Below, one piece after another: positions 10,361-21,700 of a DNA stretch of 64,000 nucleotides (position 1 is its first letter; each line of letters opens with the position of its first letter). This DNA is from Rugalucina vietnamica (Eukaryota > Mollusca > Bivalvia > Lucinida > Lucinidae): contig OZ024875.1 in assembly GCA_964017185.1 (NCBI GenBank), positions 64,041,043-64,105,042 on the forward strand. The letters are read 5' to 3'. The position numbers and the translations under genes were made by a program. The notes under the pieces are model-generated. The model saw only the letters and a program-made list of their open reading frames with translations. It was not told where the DNA came from and made no database searches.

Positions 10361-12544
10361 AGGCCAAAAAAAAAAAAGTTCTTGTTTCCGGTAACCCGAC
10401 CGACCCTCCCAAAACTGCCCCGACTGTAACTTTTTTTCGCCCTGTCTGCTATCACAAAAATTCGGTAACGTACAATTTCCGGTACACACCACCGATTCCA
10501 GCTTGTAGGCGAATACCGGCTTTTAGCGCGAATTATCGTCCATTAGTGTTGTAACGAAGCCAGAAAAATCGAAAATTGAAAAAAGTTGTTTTGATCGGCG
10601 ACAATCGATTATGCTGTCCGCTAACAGTTGGGGCCTTCATTTTGGCAAAAAGTAACACTGTTCTCCTCCATAATTGCCAGCCGAAAACAGTGTTAGAAAT
10701 AATTGCGATTGCCCGACTGAGTTGAAACGATGTCGGCCAAGCTAAGTTTCATGGTAGGATGCCCACCGGGTAACCTGAAATTTATTGCCGGCGAGCGTGA
10801 ATGACACCCATTGTTTTCTTAAGATAGGTCAGTGAAAAAAGCCAATTCCATATTGGATTATCAGCTGACCGTAAACGAGATCATTTAACAAAGTTGTCAA
10901 ACCTTTACGCCCGCATTTTCTTAATCATCCTTTTATTCCTATTTCCCAAAGAATACACGGATTGGATATCGGTCTGTTTAATTCAATTAAATTACAATAG
11001 ACACACGCTGATGAAAACAGACGCGTAATAAAACTGTCAATTAAATCTGCAGAGAGCCGATAGTAGGCGCGGCCTGCATTCAACATAAGCGCTCATTGGA
11101 CCATCTATTTTTTCAAGGTCGATCCATGACTTCACGCACGTATGAGTTTCCAAGGCGGTAATATCAGACACACAAATTCTCCTAACCATTAGTGGGCGCA
11201 CCTGATGTTTGAGGAAGTTGATGGTCGCATGCATTCTAGATTTTCGGCGTATGGCAGTCACTTGTCAATGCAAAAACGCACGTTACGTGGCGCTACTTTA
11301 TGTTTTAGTGCCGCCGATTATTACAGTCCAAAATATTGAGATACCATAATAACGTATCAAGCTGCTCAAATAAAGCGGACCCAAATAAAGTATTTGCACA
11401 TGATCTGCGACTGAAATTGGCAATTTTTATAGTAAAGTCGGTACCGTTTTTGTCCAATATATTTGACTGGTTGAAATGAGCGATGTACACTGTTTCCGCT
11501 GTTGTGACGTTTGATCGTGCCGCGTTGAAAACTAAATACGTGCGTTCAGTCTTGCACTTTGAGGAAAATCGATTGGCCAATGAGCGCCCGTGTTGAATGC
11601 AGACCGCAGATTTGATTGACAGGTGAACTTCTTGGTCTGTGTTTATGTTTTCATCAACACGTGGTCAAGTGATAATTGTTTTCTTTACTGTACAAATAAT
11701 TGGATTAAACAGGAGTCGCGTACATACGTCCGTATTGTTTGGCGTGCATGAATAATGACTGGTGATTATCTGATTAGGAGGAATTTAAGGACATTTACGT
11801 AAAGGTTAGACAACGTTGTTACGATCTCCTAAATGCGGTCTGACGATTATCTCTTGAGGGAGTGCTGTATATCCCGGACGATCGTAGTAGACTTACGCCA
11901 CATGTTTACCGTTATACCTATGAATTTATTTGAACAGGCTGTCATTCATATTTATAACGGTAAATCTGTGAAGAAAGTCTACTACGATCCGCCGTTCGGG
12001 ATGGATATCGCTTCGCTTGTTTTTTACAACTTTTTTGCCTATCGTAAGAAAACAATGGGTGTCATTCACACTCGCCGACGATGAATTGTGTCGCCTTGTT
12101 ATTACTCAAAATGACAATTATCGCTTGTTCTATATTATGATACTGAGTACGGTCCCCACAAGACATGTCGAATAGTATCATGTTTGAGGCTATTGTGCCC
12201 TCTGCATCAAGAGAAATCGTTTTACCAGCTATAGCAAAACCAGATCAGCTTTACAACCGCAACCGATTGCCGTTGGCCTCATTGTGCATGCCATGACGAT
12301 GTCATCTGCATGTGTATCAAGAGATGCCTTTTCGTATTCATGGCTAGTAAGAAAGGACCATGTGGTTCTTGTAAACAAAGGCAAATGGGGGAATATCCTG
12401 CAGCCACTTGGTGGCGATTCACCAATCAAAATTGAAAAAAAAAAAAAAAAAAAAAAAATGAATAAAAAAAAAAAGTTTTCCTACCTACCGACCCAAAAAA
12501 ATTTGGAGACGTTACCGGAAACAAGCATATTTTTTTTTTTGGCC
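10361..12544. mobile_element. Non-autonomous fold-back DNA element, about 2.2 kb
   Basis: The ends are inverted: 'aggccaaaaaaa' plus 'cttgtttccggtaac' on the left, 'gttaccggaaacaag' plus 'ttttttggcct' on the right. Large internal arms are also inverted: 'cggcgagcgtgaatgacacc' (10783) against 'gtgtcattcacactcgccg' (12059), and 'gcctgcattcaacat' (11070) against 'gtgttgaatgcagac' (11592). A further hairpin of about 60 bp lies at 11865-12010. It shares long stretches with the transposon at 20494-22171. No transposase frame is present; the short open frames follow the hairpin arms. No target-site duplication was found. Confidence 0.7.
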
Positions 12545-13040
12545 TAACCACTGGTCCCTGATCGATCACTGGTCGCCTTATGCTACATCCAAACGAATGC
12601 AACCATAAAACCAATTCATTATTGACACAACATAACCACTGGGCTGTTCACTTTAGTAGTCTTGCAAACAAACCGATCTGGGAATCCCCAATCGGTCTTG
12701 GTATCCTGGTCTGTAGTCTTTCAAATTTTCAAAAGCTATTACTTGTATAAAATTCAACACACCTCTGGATTTATGATGTTTGAAAGCGAAACATCAATTA
12801 TGCGACAGCCAGAATTAAATTCAGACTTAGTGTCAGTAATGTTAAGAACAACTGGGTTGCGGATTGTGCAGTGTAGAGGTCGTTCTGTCATTTTTAGAGG
12901 GAAATGTTGTCCATTTTCTATTTGTTGTCAATGAAGCTGCCAAACGTCCTTGACCTTTTAAACGGAAGAAGAGTTCTTGACTGGTTTAATTTTTCAAACT
13001 GGTACCGGGTCGTTTTGATCCCCCTGAATAGTTACACTCC
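12545..13040. other. Intergenic DNA, nothing recognised
   Basis: A 'gatcgatcactggtcgcctt' phrase at 12563-12582 is the reverse complement of one near 3319. Two open frames on the plus strand (12662-13128) show no family resemblance. Confidence 0.3.
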
Positions 13041-13252
13041 GATGTCTCGCCAAAACACAGATTGCGGATACTTGTTAGAACCGCCTCGGCGAGACGGTTC
13101 TAACGTGTATCCACAATCAATGTTTTGACCAAACATATTAAAATCAACCAAATTTTGCCAATGGATTTTTCAATTTTTAGTGCTGAAAAAGTTCTCTGAA
13201 TATTGCATGGGCATGTTTTCGTAATTACATTGCATGGTCATGTTTTCGAAAT
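13041..13252 (+). mobile_element. Palindromic MITE family F fragment
   Basis: It contains the family F central palindrome (ttagaaccgcctc...gaggcggttctaac, here gcctcggcgagacgg), the following 'gtatccacaatcaatgttttga', and the 'gcatgg-catgttttcg' terminal segment. The left end is missing or highly diverged. Other copies lie at 25031/30206, 41212, 48935, 52688 and 54071. Confidence 0.65.
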
Positions 13253-14119
13253 GATGTATCTGAGTACTTTCTGGTTAACTGAAAAGATTCCAACCGCCCT
13301 ATTACCGTTGACGAGAACAAGAAAAGCGATGCAAAACTTACATTAATTTAACAATGAATCCCCAATCTGAAGTTGACTATTTTTTCTTGAGCACACTTCG
13401 ATCTCCAGTTTCAAAAGCTATATGCAGTTGGCATCGGCGAGTAATATACGAGCGTATATTTGAAAAAAAAAAAGATCTTTATGAAAGTGCCTCATCATTT
13501 GTGACCCTTTTTTTTTGAAACATTGAGCACAGCCGGCCAAGAAAAGTCAAGATTAACACATACATGTACATCATCGTCATGTATGGGTGATAGGCTTGAT
13601 ATGCAGGAAAGAGGTTTTCGTTTATCACCACGAAATATAACGTTACAAATATAAAAATAAAATTAAAAAAAAAATATTCAAATTAAAAAAAACAAAATGG
13701 CTGATAATTGGTCTTCAGGAAGCAGCACAGCTTATAATAGATTTTATGTAGTTTTGTTTCTTAACAAGTCCTAGTCACACCTCCCCTTGTTGAAAACAAT
13801 ACTACACTGCGCGTTGCCAGCTGGAAACAAAGGATACAACCTTTATCCCTTGGCTACTGTGGCAGTGCAAAAATCAAGAATATACATGCAGTTATGCCCC
13901 GTTTCCCCTTTACAGTTATATTTCTCTCATTACATAAGTTCTTTTCTTATTTTAGGGTCAGTTGATATAGCGAAAAGGACTCCTTTTCGCTATTTGAAGT
14001 CCTTTTCGCTATTTAGGGTAACCCCGGCCATAAGACCCCTTTTGTCAGATTTTGGCCCATATATACACTATATACATTGAGCTGTGGAAATGTGACTTGC
14101 TCAATGCCACAACAGACGA
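13253..14119. other. AT-rich intergenic DNA with short inverted repeat
   Basis: At 13966-14015 the word 'ccttttcgctatt' occurs twice directly, with its inverse 'atagcgaaaagga' upstream, making a small hairpin cluster. No gene was seen. Confidence 0.4.
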
Positions 14120-14195
14120 CGCCCCGGACGGGGATCGAACCGGTGACCCCTCGGCCCAAAGTCCGATGTGCTAACGACTGCGCCAGCCTCTCCAC
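14115..14195 (-). repeat. tRNA-like sequence, probably SINE-derived
   Basis: Minus strand: A-box-like 'tggcgcagtcgttagcaca' and a good B-box 'ggttcgatccccg'. The anticodon arm (cgga-ctttggg-ccga) is irregular. I read it as a tRNA pseudogene or SINE head. Confidence 0.6.
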
Positions 14196-14199
14196 AATC

Positions 14200-15156
14200 A
14201 ATGACTCCTTGGCTCAACCGAGTGGAACTCTACCATGTTTATTCGTGTAAAAGAAATGACATTGTACTTTTTAGTGCTGTTGCATTTTCTGCATTGTGTC
14301 TGTGGCAAATCTGTCTGTGGCAAATCTAACAAGCTTTTTAATTAATGCTCTTCTGTATCTCCGTATACAGAAATAATTTATTCGTGATAAACTACGAATA
14401 TGAAATGATAAGTGAAACAAGATGTCCTAAAATTCATGTGTTTACAGAACCGTGCGCGTACGTCCCACCCCACACGGCAAACGTCTTTTTAGGATAACAT
14501 ACTCATTACAGACCATCATGGGATGAATGTTAATGTGGAAAACATTATCGAACCTTGATAGCAAAATCGGGCATCGTATATGTACATGTAGTTGGTCGCA
14601 TTTCATCTCTATTATTTCCTATGGCTGCAGTCTTATCTTACTCTGGCGTTAACGTTACGCTCATTTTATCACTGAAGAGGGGCTGTTAATAAAATGTTTG
14701 AAAAAATGTTCAAAATATACCAAATACAGACATGCTTCAGTTCTTTTAATGGCAAGCACTGATTGCTTCTTGTATATGCGCAATGTCAACCATTATCGTC
14801 GTACAAAATAATATGTGTAGCTGTTTCGAGTAGAATGTTGTTCCTACGTATATTTTTCATAAATTTATCAATTATTCAGATATTTTTGCACCTTCATTTA
14901 TTTTGAACAACAAAACCAATGTCATATGAAGATACTAATTAATTTTTACAATTTTAAATGAAATACCCTCACTATTTTCCTCAGGCGTAGGCTATATCTT
15001 TGGAGTTAGCTATCTCACTCCGGCGTAGATCAAATATCGATTCTTGATATGCAGAGTGTGCTGGTGACACGCCAAATTGACAATGTTTCACTGGAGAGGA
15101 GGCGGGGTCGCCAGGAGGGAAATTAATCAGAATATAGGGACAGGAAATTGATGCAA
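14200..15156. other. Intergenic DNA, nothing recognised
   Basis: AT-rich and without clear coding, RNA or repeat signals. A 'ggtgacacgccaaa' phrase just before the next element (15062) recurs at 19951. Confidence 0.35.
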
Positions 15157-15356
15157 TTAACTCATCTAAGCCTGGTGCCCTTTTTGTGGGACATAGGCAA
15201 ATAGTATAGCCCCAGATGTCGCAGGCGTCCCATCTGAGGCTATTCTGTTTGCACAGAGAAATTTCACCGAAAAACGAGATAAAACACCCCTGAAAATGAA
15301 AGTGGACTCAAACAATTGGTAATGGTAGGAGAATCCATTTGTCAAATATGGGTTAA
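15157..15356 (+). mobile_element. piggyBac-like TTAA MITE, copy 1
   Basis: It is bounded by TTAA on both sides: TTAA-ctcatctaagcctgg on the left, atatggg-TTAA on the right. The family carries an internal hairpin that includes 'tagccccagatg' / 'catctgaggcta'. Other copies lie at 40870-41098 and 48138-48366. TTAA targets with C-rich inverted ends (CYCAT) are typical of piggyBac-type elements. No protein is encoded. Confidence 0.82.
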
Positions 15357-15404
15357 ATTAAAAGTCTCAACAAAGGCGACGAGCACAACAGAGAGGCCGA
15401 TAGA

Positions 15405-16941
15405 ATAAAAAGATACAAGTAGGCAACGATCAGGAAAAGTCGCAATCAGAAAGAGATTCCCACTCCAAACACCGATGTGGGGAAAAAAAAACTAAATTAA
15501 CAGTCAGATACTTATACCATGAAAACATATCGTCAGCCGAATGAGCAGTTATTTTCCAATAGGTGGATACTCAGTTGCCTGAACTTAACTAAAAGCATGA
15601 AAACATACATAAGGTGCAAACAGCACACAAATTACAGGTACCTAACCTCACCCTCAGCTTCTGCAGTGGTTCACAACATTTAGTTAGTTGTTCGGTCCTC
15701 GTGGTGAATCTCTAACTAGTAAATGAATCATCAAGGACAAACAAATAAATCATGATAAACAACCTGTTGAATCAAAAACGAGAACTCAACAGACTCATTA
15801 AGCTGCCCGACGATGGAGATCCCTGAGCGCCGAAACCCGGAGCAAAAGAAAAAACATCAGTTGAACACCGGTGGGCCAAGCAACAGGCAAGAAGCTCCGG
15901 TCCTAACCAACTAAAATGAATAGCTTTATGTTGGGGCGTGCAATTAAAGGAGGCAGCATAGTTATCAACCATGACTGGGTTAAAAACTAAGCATGCAGAC
16001 TGTCGCATAACATTTAAGTTATAACCTATACGTCTGTAACGTGTTATGATTTTTTGAAGTGAAATAAAAGCATTCCTTCCGATAAGTTTATTAAATTTGT
16101 AAACCAAGTCACCATAAAATTCTGGTTCCGAAAGGCCCTCACGTAAAAGCGTCTTCAGCCAAACATTAAATTTGGAAATCAACTCATAGTGTCTGCGATA
16201 AAATTTAGAAAATGTTGGTTTTTATCTCTATATTTATAGAGGATAACGTATTTAGCACAACGGCCAGTCTTCTATACGGTCCTCTAGTGAATACAGACAT
16301 TGATTATTTTCGGACCTTTTTTGTTATTATTCGGACTTTTTCATATTAGACATGCGATGTTAGTGATGCTGTATTTTGTTTTGGGAATACCTGTAGCCCT
16401 GCTGGAGAAGTTTGGCTGTTAAACATTAATTTGGCGCGTTGAATGCAGACTCTAGTTTTTTAATTTTTTTTCTAGCAAACCTAATAAGTTGCGAAATGTA
16501 TACACAATAAGAAGCACTTTGCGAGGAACGTCACCATCCAAAAACGGAAAATTTGCAATATCAAAATCAAAGACATCGCGTTTATCATACATTTTGGAAG
16601 AAACAAATCCATTTGCAACAGAAAGATGTAAATCCAAAAAGGGGGCTTCGGAATCTGTGGTGTTGGCTTTATTCAACTGTAATTCAGGTGGATAATTTGA
16701 TTGACCATGCCTTCAAAAGGTCATCGACGTACCTAGAAGTCGAATTAAAAGCCTCGATAACATCAGCTTGATTGTCATGGTTAAGAGAATCCATGAAATC
16801 TTTTTCGTAGCAGTATAAAAACAAATAAGCTACGAGAGGAGCACAATTTGTATCCATCGGAATTCCAGCAATTTGTCTGTATAACTTGGTCCCAAATCTA
16901 ATATAAATATTATCAAGGAGATAGGACAAGGCGTCGCACAC
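15405..16941 (-). pseudogene. Broken reverse transcriptase element with 3' tail
   Basis: Three minus-strand pieces read consecutively. 16684-16941 carries a 'GIPMDTNCAPL' motif and the catalytic 'YVDD' box. 16452-16676 carries 'FLDLHLSVANGFVSSKMYDK'. 15772-16182 carries 'ISKFNVWLKTLLREGL' through to the C-terminus. The pieces are in different frames and separated by about 270 bp near 16190-16450, so the copy is dead. The G of the usual GIPMGTN is D here. The 15405-15771 tail matches 35180-35725 and 36991-37262. The family is a stand-alone RT type common in invertebrate genomes; it may be Penelope-like, but I cannot confirm that. Confidence 0.8.
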
Positions 16942-16945
16942 ATTC

Positions 16946-17356
16946 TGTCTTCCTTAACTTTCTTTTACAAGATTCACTCTGGTACAGTGTCTCTTGACAA
17001 AGATAAATATCTGACCCCGGCACCCAGACTAAGACATACCAGGGCATCTCATGATTCACAGTACACAAGATACATGTCCTATAATGATGCCCTGAAGAAT
17101 TCATTCTTCCCAAGGACTATTCCTTTGTGGAATAGTCTTTCTTTTTCAGTGGTCGCATCTAAGACCACGGAAGAATTTAAGGCTCTTATCTAAACCAAGG
17201 GTCCAGAGGTATACGTTTTAGTATACCTCTGTCTAGCTTCTTGTAAATAGTTTTAATGGCCCATTCCGAATGTTTCCCCCCACTTTGCTAAATTCAAAAT
17301 TTAGTCACCCACCCCACACCTGAGATGATGATCAGAAATTGATCGACTCAGTATCT

Positions 17357-17413
<57 letters not shown>

Positions 17414-17415
17414 AG
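16946..17415 (+). pseudogene. 5'-truncated LINE: end of ORF2 plus 3' tail
   Basis: 16955-17193 encodes the C-terminus of a LINE ORF2, with 'LTFFYKIHSGTVSLDKDKY' and the tell-tale 'NSFFPRTIPLWNSL' followed by a stop. The 3' tail contains 'acacctgagatgatgatc' and runs into a (GAAA)n tract at 17355-17414, probably the element's terminal repeat or a microsatellite seeded by it. It cuts the start of the minus-strand RT relic at 16941. Confidence 0.82.
17355..17414 (+). repeat. (GAAA)n microsatellite
   Basis: About 15 tandem gaaa units form the 3' end of the LINE fragment. Confidence 0.97.
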
Positions 17416-17429
17416 TGTGTTTGATTGCT

Positions 17430-18058
17430 AATGAGTGACATTTGGCAACGTTGAATTTCATTTGCTTGCGCAAGGCTATTCAGGTCTTCTTGTAGAATCT
17501 GGTAATCAATGAGTGATTTGATGTTCCCATATAAAACACAATCGTCTGCAAAGAGACGAACAGATTACCGTATATTGTGCGGAATGTCGTTAATGAATAT
17601 CAAGAAAAGGACTGGTACCAAGACCGATCCTTGCGGGACTCCAGATAAGACCGGGACTGGATCTGAGGCTAGGCCATCTAAGCCATCTATCGCCTCTTTT
17701 TGTTAGCGCTCAGAGAGCCATGAAGCGATCCACTTGTGAGTAGATCCTCTAATCCCGTAGTAGTGCAGTTTTTAAAGTAACCTCTTATGTGGTACCTTGT
17801 CAAAGGCCCTAGCGAAATCCATGAGATCAGAGAATCAGGGGGGTCATTCCAGTTCCTGATAGTCTGTGGAAAGAAACTACTTTTGTATACTTCTTTGCTA
17901 GCTGAAGGTATCTGAAAAGCCAAAGGGTGTTGATTTCTCCAACGCCTATTGTTGGGGATAAGGTCATCTGTGTGTATGCTGGCTTTACCCTGTAGACCTT
18001 TGTATAACAATGTTAGTCTACTATCCTTCCTCCTTTTCTTAAGAGATTCCCATCTGTT
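17430..18058 (-). pseudogene. Rearranged LINE reverse transcriptase relic
   Basis: Read on the minus strand, 18058-17840 is a LINE C-terminal segment ('ESLKKRRKDSRLTLLYKGLQ', then 'SSFFPQTIRNWND'). It is followed downstream by RT core sequence: 'MDFARAFDKVPH', then '[19 protein letters not shown]', an in-frame TAA at about 17568, and the catalytic 'FADD' box. The C-terminus should come after the core, so two copies have been joined near 17828. Frameshifts and the stop show it is inactive. Confidence 0.82.
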
Positions 18059-18388
18059 TTATTTTCTTGTTACTCACATCAATTAATTTCTGATTATTCT
18101 TGGGAGGTGTACATTGTACACTCCGGTGTGTTTGCAGGATAGGCCCACATGAGGATAGAACCTGGGTAGGGATCTTTAACCTGCACATGGAATGACTGTC
18201 CCTGCTAATGGGGTCTCCAGTTAAGGTCCCGATCCGAAGGACTGTGTACTGTATCATGTCAATCCATCAAATGAAACGAAGGGAAGCGTACGTGTTCGGA
18301 CCAACAAATTTTTCTCGCCGCCGGCGGGGATCGAACCCGGGACCTTTAGCACAAGAAGCCAGTGCGCTAACCACTCGGCTACCTCGCT
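18059..18388 (-). mobile_element. tRNA-derived SINE, copy 1
   Basis: The minus strand begins with a tRNA-related head, 'gaggtagccgagtggttagc' and B-box 'gggttcgatccccgcc', followed by a unique body and the tail 'gtgagtaacaagaaaat'. A second copy lies at 32826-33144 in the opposite orientation. The head has a long variable region as in Leu/Ser tRNAs. It lies about 340 bp upstream of the CAPZA start codon. Confidence 0.85.
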
Positions 18389-18724
18389 TCCTCTTTAAGT
18401 AGACCTAAAATGCCAGTCATGCTCCCGGTTTCAAAACAATAATTTCCAATCACAAAACTTCACCATTTTTGCATTATCCGCTGGTTCCCAGCTTTAAAAA
18501 AAATCAATATTGGAAAAACAGGTAACCAGAACCCCCCCTCAGGGGGGTTCTGGTTACCTGTTTTTCCAATCTTGATTTTTTGTCTGCAGGTAACCAGCCG
18601 ATAATGCAAAAAATGGTGAATAATGCTGAAATAAGCGCACCATCGTCGCACGAGATGGTTTGGTGTCGAGATGACTCGGGACCATAGGAACCAGTCAAAC
18701 CGAAAGGCGTGACAGACAAACAAA
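18389..18724 (+). promoter_or_regulatory. CAPZA: Presumed CAPZA promoter / 5' UTR region
   Basis: This is the gap between the SINE and the proposed CAPZA ATG. No TATA box was seen. Most of it is occupied by the palindrome at 18461-18621. The 100 bp after the palindrome (18622-18724) are less AT-rich, with several CpGs, and are the likely 5' UTR. The start site cannot be fixed from the sequence. Confidence 0.35.
18461..18621. repeat. Long inverted repeat (hairpin) upstream of CAPZA
   Basis: The arms 'ttcaccatttttgcattatc' and 'ataatgcaaaaaatggtgaa' enclose a second long stem, 'ggtaaccagaacccccc' / 'ggggggttctggttacc', with the centre near 18540. The arms are about 75-80 bp and nearly perfect apart from small indels. 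It could be a MITE. It lies about 100 bp 5' of the start codon. Confidence 0.9.
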
Positions 18725-18757
18725 ATGTCGGACGACGATATTTCAGACCAAGACCGG
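18725..18757 (+). CDS. CAPZA: CAPZA exon 1 (start codon)
   Basis: It encodes residues 1-11, [11 protein letters not shown], then a gtcagt donor in phase 0, which is the phase required by exon 2. The short acidic N-terminus before the ARIASDF segment matches animal CapZ alpha, and the ATG has A at -3. Intron 1 would be 11.7 kb. Support is context and phase; a transcript would settle it. Confidence 0.68.
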
Positions 18758-21700
18758 GTCAGTTAATGATCTATTGCGTCCTTATTCTGGCATGGTTGCC
18801 TTTCACCAGCATCTGAAAACATTCTATGCGTTTATACCCAAACGTTCTTGGCCAAATTTTTACTGACATGCGATTGATTATTGTTAAAAACATTCTTAAA
18901 CGTCAGACAATTTTTTAGTGTTCACTTCCGCTTTCATATTTTGCTGTAGACTGTTGGTTCAATTGTTGTTTAAACCAGATCCTTCGAAGTACAGTAAGCA
19001 TGAGAGTGGCGAAGCCACTTAGTGAAAAATTAGGCCAATATATTTTCGGGACTGACTTCTCTTCATTTTCACATTTATGCTGTTATGTGTTGTCTGGATC
19101 TTCACTGAAAATGTCAACACTATCCGCATGACGGCGTTATTGGCACGACCATCATGCGGATAAGCGGCGTTATCCACACGACAGGGAAATCGATATCCAT
19201 GGATCCATTTTACTTTGATAAATATGATACTCTGGCTTCAAAACTGAAACAGAATATAAACAAAATTTTTATTTTGCTGAAATTGGCTTACCTGTGAATT
19301 TATGATGGTTGGTCCAGTTTTCGTGGTACTAATAATTCAAAGGCAACCCCAGCGTGATAGATTACATGTCAGATCTTAAATAAATATGGAATGGTGCATA
19401 ATAATCCTTGGTATTTAATGTCCAGTTTACCTTTTCATTGCAATTCTGTTTATTGCTTACACAGACGCCATTTTGTATGACGTATCAATCTTTGACGTCA
19501 TCAAAATTTAGGCACCAGAATTCGTGGGTCATTCAAAAACAGACTATCAATTTCCATGCTTCAAAAATATTCTAGACATATTTTAATGTTCCATTATTTT
19601 ATTACACCTTGTGAATTGAAATAAGTAATTTTGAAAATATTTCACTAAGATGTGATACTGAAAACATTTTAAAGACATCTACCCATTTTGAATAAAGCAT
19701 AAGTCCCATATTCAGATTCAAATCAATGAAAATATCGAACAACCCTCATAAAAACAAACTTTGTTATTTTTCTTGCACAATGTGGATGGTAGACGCCAGT
19801 CAACGTGACATTTTGTGTGAAAATACAGTTTCAGCTGAAATACACGTATACCACGAAAACTGGAACCCCCACGAAAACTGGGCCTAGTACCATAAAATAA
19901 ATTTTTTAAATAATCTCTATTTAAAGAATCTGAATCTGAATAGTTTACTGGTGACACGCCAAATGACATTATTTCAAGTCGCTTCACATTTTAACAACCA
20001 ACATAAACTCTGTAGAGCTTCTATTGTGACTGAATTTACCTGTAAAAATCAGTCATGCGTATGTGTAAATGAGAAATGAGAAAGTAAATTATTATCGTAA
20101 CCTAAATAAATGAATGTGATAATCCAATCACTACCCACAAGAACAGCAAACTGTGAAGTTCATCTACTATTAGGTGCATTACCTATAGAGGGAGAACTCC
20201 ATAAAAGACAACTCATCTTGTTATACAATATGCTGGTATCTTCAAATGAAACCATAACAGAACTGTCAGAACGTCAAATTGCGGTAAATCTTGAAAATCC
20301 TCTGAGTTATTTCTGTAGAGTTCAGTGTGTGTTGGAAAAGTACCAGCTACCATCATTAGAAGAACTGAAAATTAAGCAACCATCAAAAGATTCTTGGAAA
20401 TCTACAGTAAAAGAGGCTGTAAACAAATACTGGTCAGAAACGTTAAAAACTGAAGCTCAAGAGAAATCTACTCTTCAGTACCTGGATATTAACTAGGGTT
20501 GTTCGATTATGGAATTTTCATAATCGATCATCGAAAATGATGAGACATGCTTTTCCGATCAATTATCGATTATAACTCGTGACCAATACTGATTTCCTTC
20601 CACAGAACTGATCAGAACTGGGAATAGTACTCTGCCAACATACTCAATTAAATCTAAAAATATAATGTATGAAATAGGTGAAGTGAAATTGTGCATTTAA
20701 TATGTATAAAGCCTTAAAATTGATTATATGCAACAGAGAGGACTTGCTATTTTAGCTACGTTTTTACGAGAGTGAAATTTACTTCTAAAACAGTTCCGCT
20801 ATAATGCGCTGGTCGGAGTTCACAAATCGCGGGCCCGTTATACGAGAGTCATGTAACGGAAAGGCTATACTACCAAATCCTACCAGACTGCACACCGTTT
20901 CTGTAGTTTGTTTGGGTGGGGGAAAGCACCTTATAGGCTCATTTAAAACCATTAATTAATAAACCATTTACCTCAAGATCTTTGTACAATGGAATAATAA
21001 ATTGCAAGTTTGCGTTTTAAAATTTTCATCCATTGTAAACACTCTATAAACAATAAAATTCATTTTTATGACGCACCAGTGAAAACAGATTTTAAAGCGT
21101 CAATGACAGCGAAAACAGTAGAAAACACCACTCATATCACCCAGTGAAATATATTGGATAAAAACGGTAGCGAGTTTTGTATAAAAAATATTGCCAATTT
21201 TAGTAGCGGATCATGTGCAAATACTTGATTTGAGCAGCTCGATAAGATATAATGGTATCTCAATATTTTGGACTCTAGTAATCGCCGACAAGAAAACATA
21301 GAGTAGCGTCACGTTAACATGCCATGCTGCTTGCTTCAACGGACATTTTCTGCGTTTTTGCAATGACAAGTGACAGCCATACGCCGAAAATCTAGAATGC
21401 AGAAGACCATGGACTTCCTCTGAAATCAGGTGCGTCCGCTAATGGTAGTAATGGTTACGAGAATTTGTGTGTCTGTCTCTGATCTTACCACCTCGGAAAC
21501 TCATACGTGCGTGAAGTCATGGAGTGACTTTGAAAAAAAATCGATTGGCCAATGAGCGCTCGTGTTGAATGCAGGCCGCGCCTACTTTCGGCTATCTGCA
21601 GATTTAATTGACAGTTCAATTACGCATCTGTGTTTATGTTTTCATGGTAATGTAATTGGATTAAACGGACCGATATCACGTGGCGTGCATGTATTCTTCG

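Noticed and set aside
11833..12084. 83-residue plus-strand frame and the matching frame at 21562-21912 as a conserved gene
   Set aside because: Both lie in shared arms of non-autonomous transposons; the frames are not conserved in the same register and overlap hairpins.
10168..14195. Two minus-strand sequences as functional tRNA genes
   Set aside because: A- and B-boxes are present but the acceptor stems do not pair and one anticodon arm is irregular; tRNA-derived SINE or pseudogene is the better reading.
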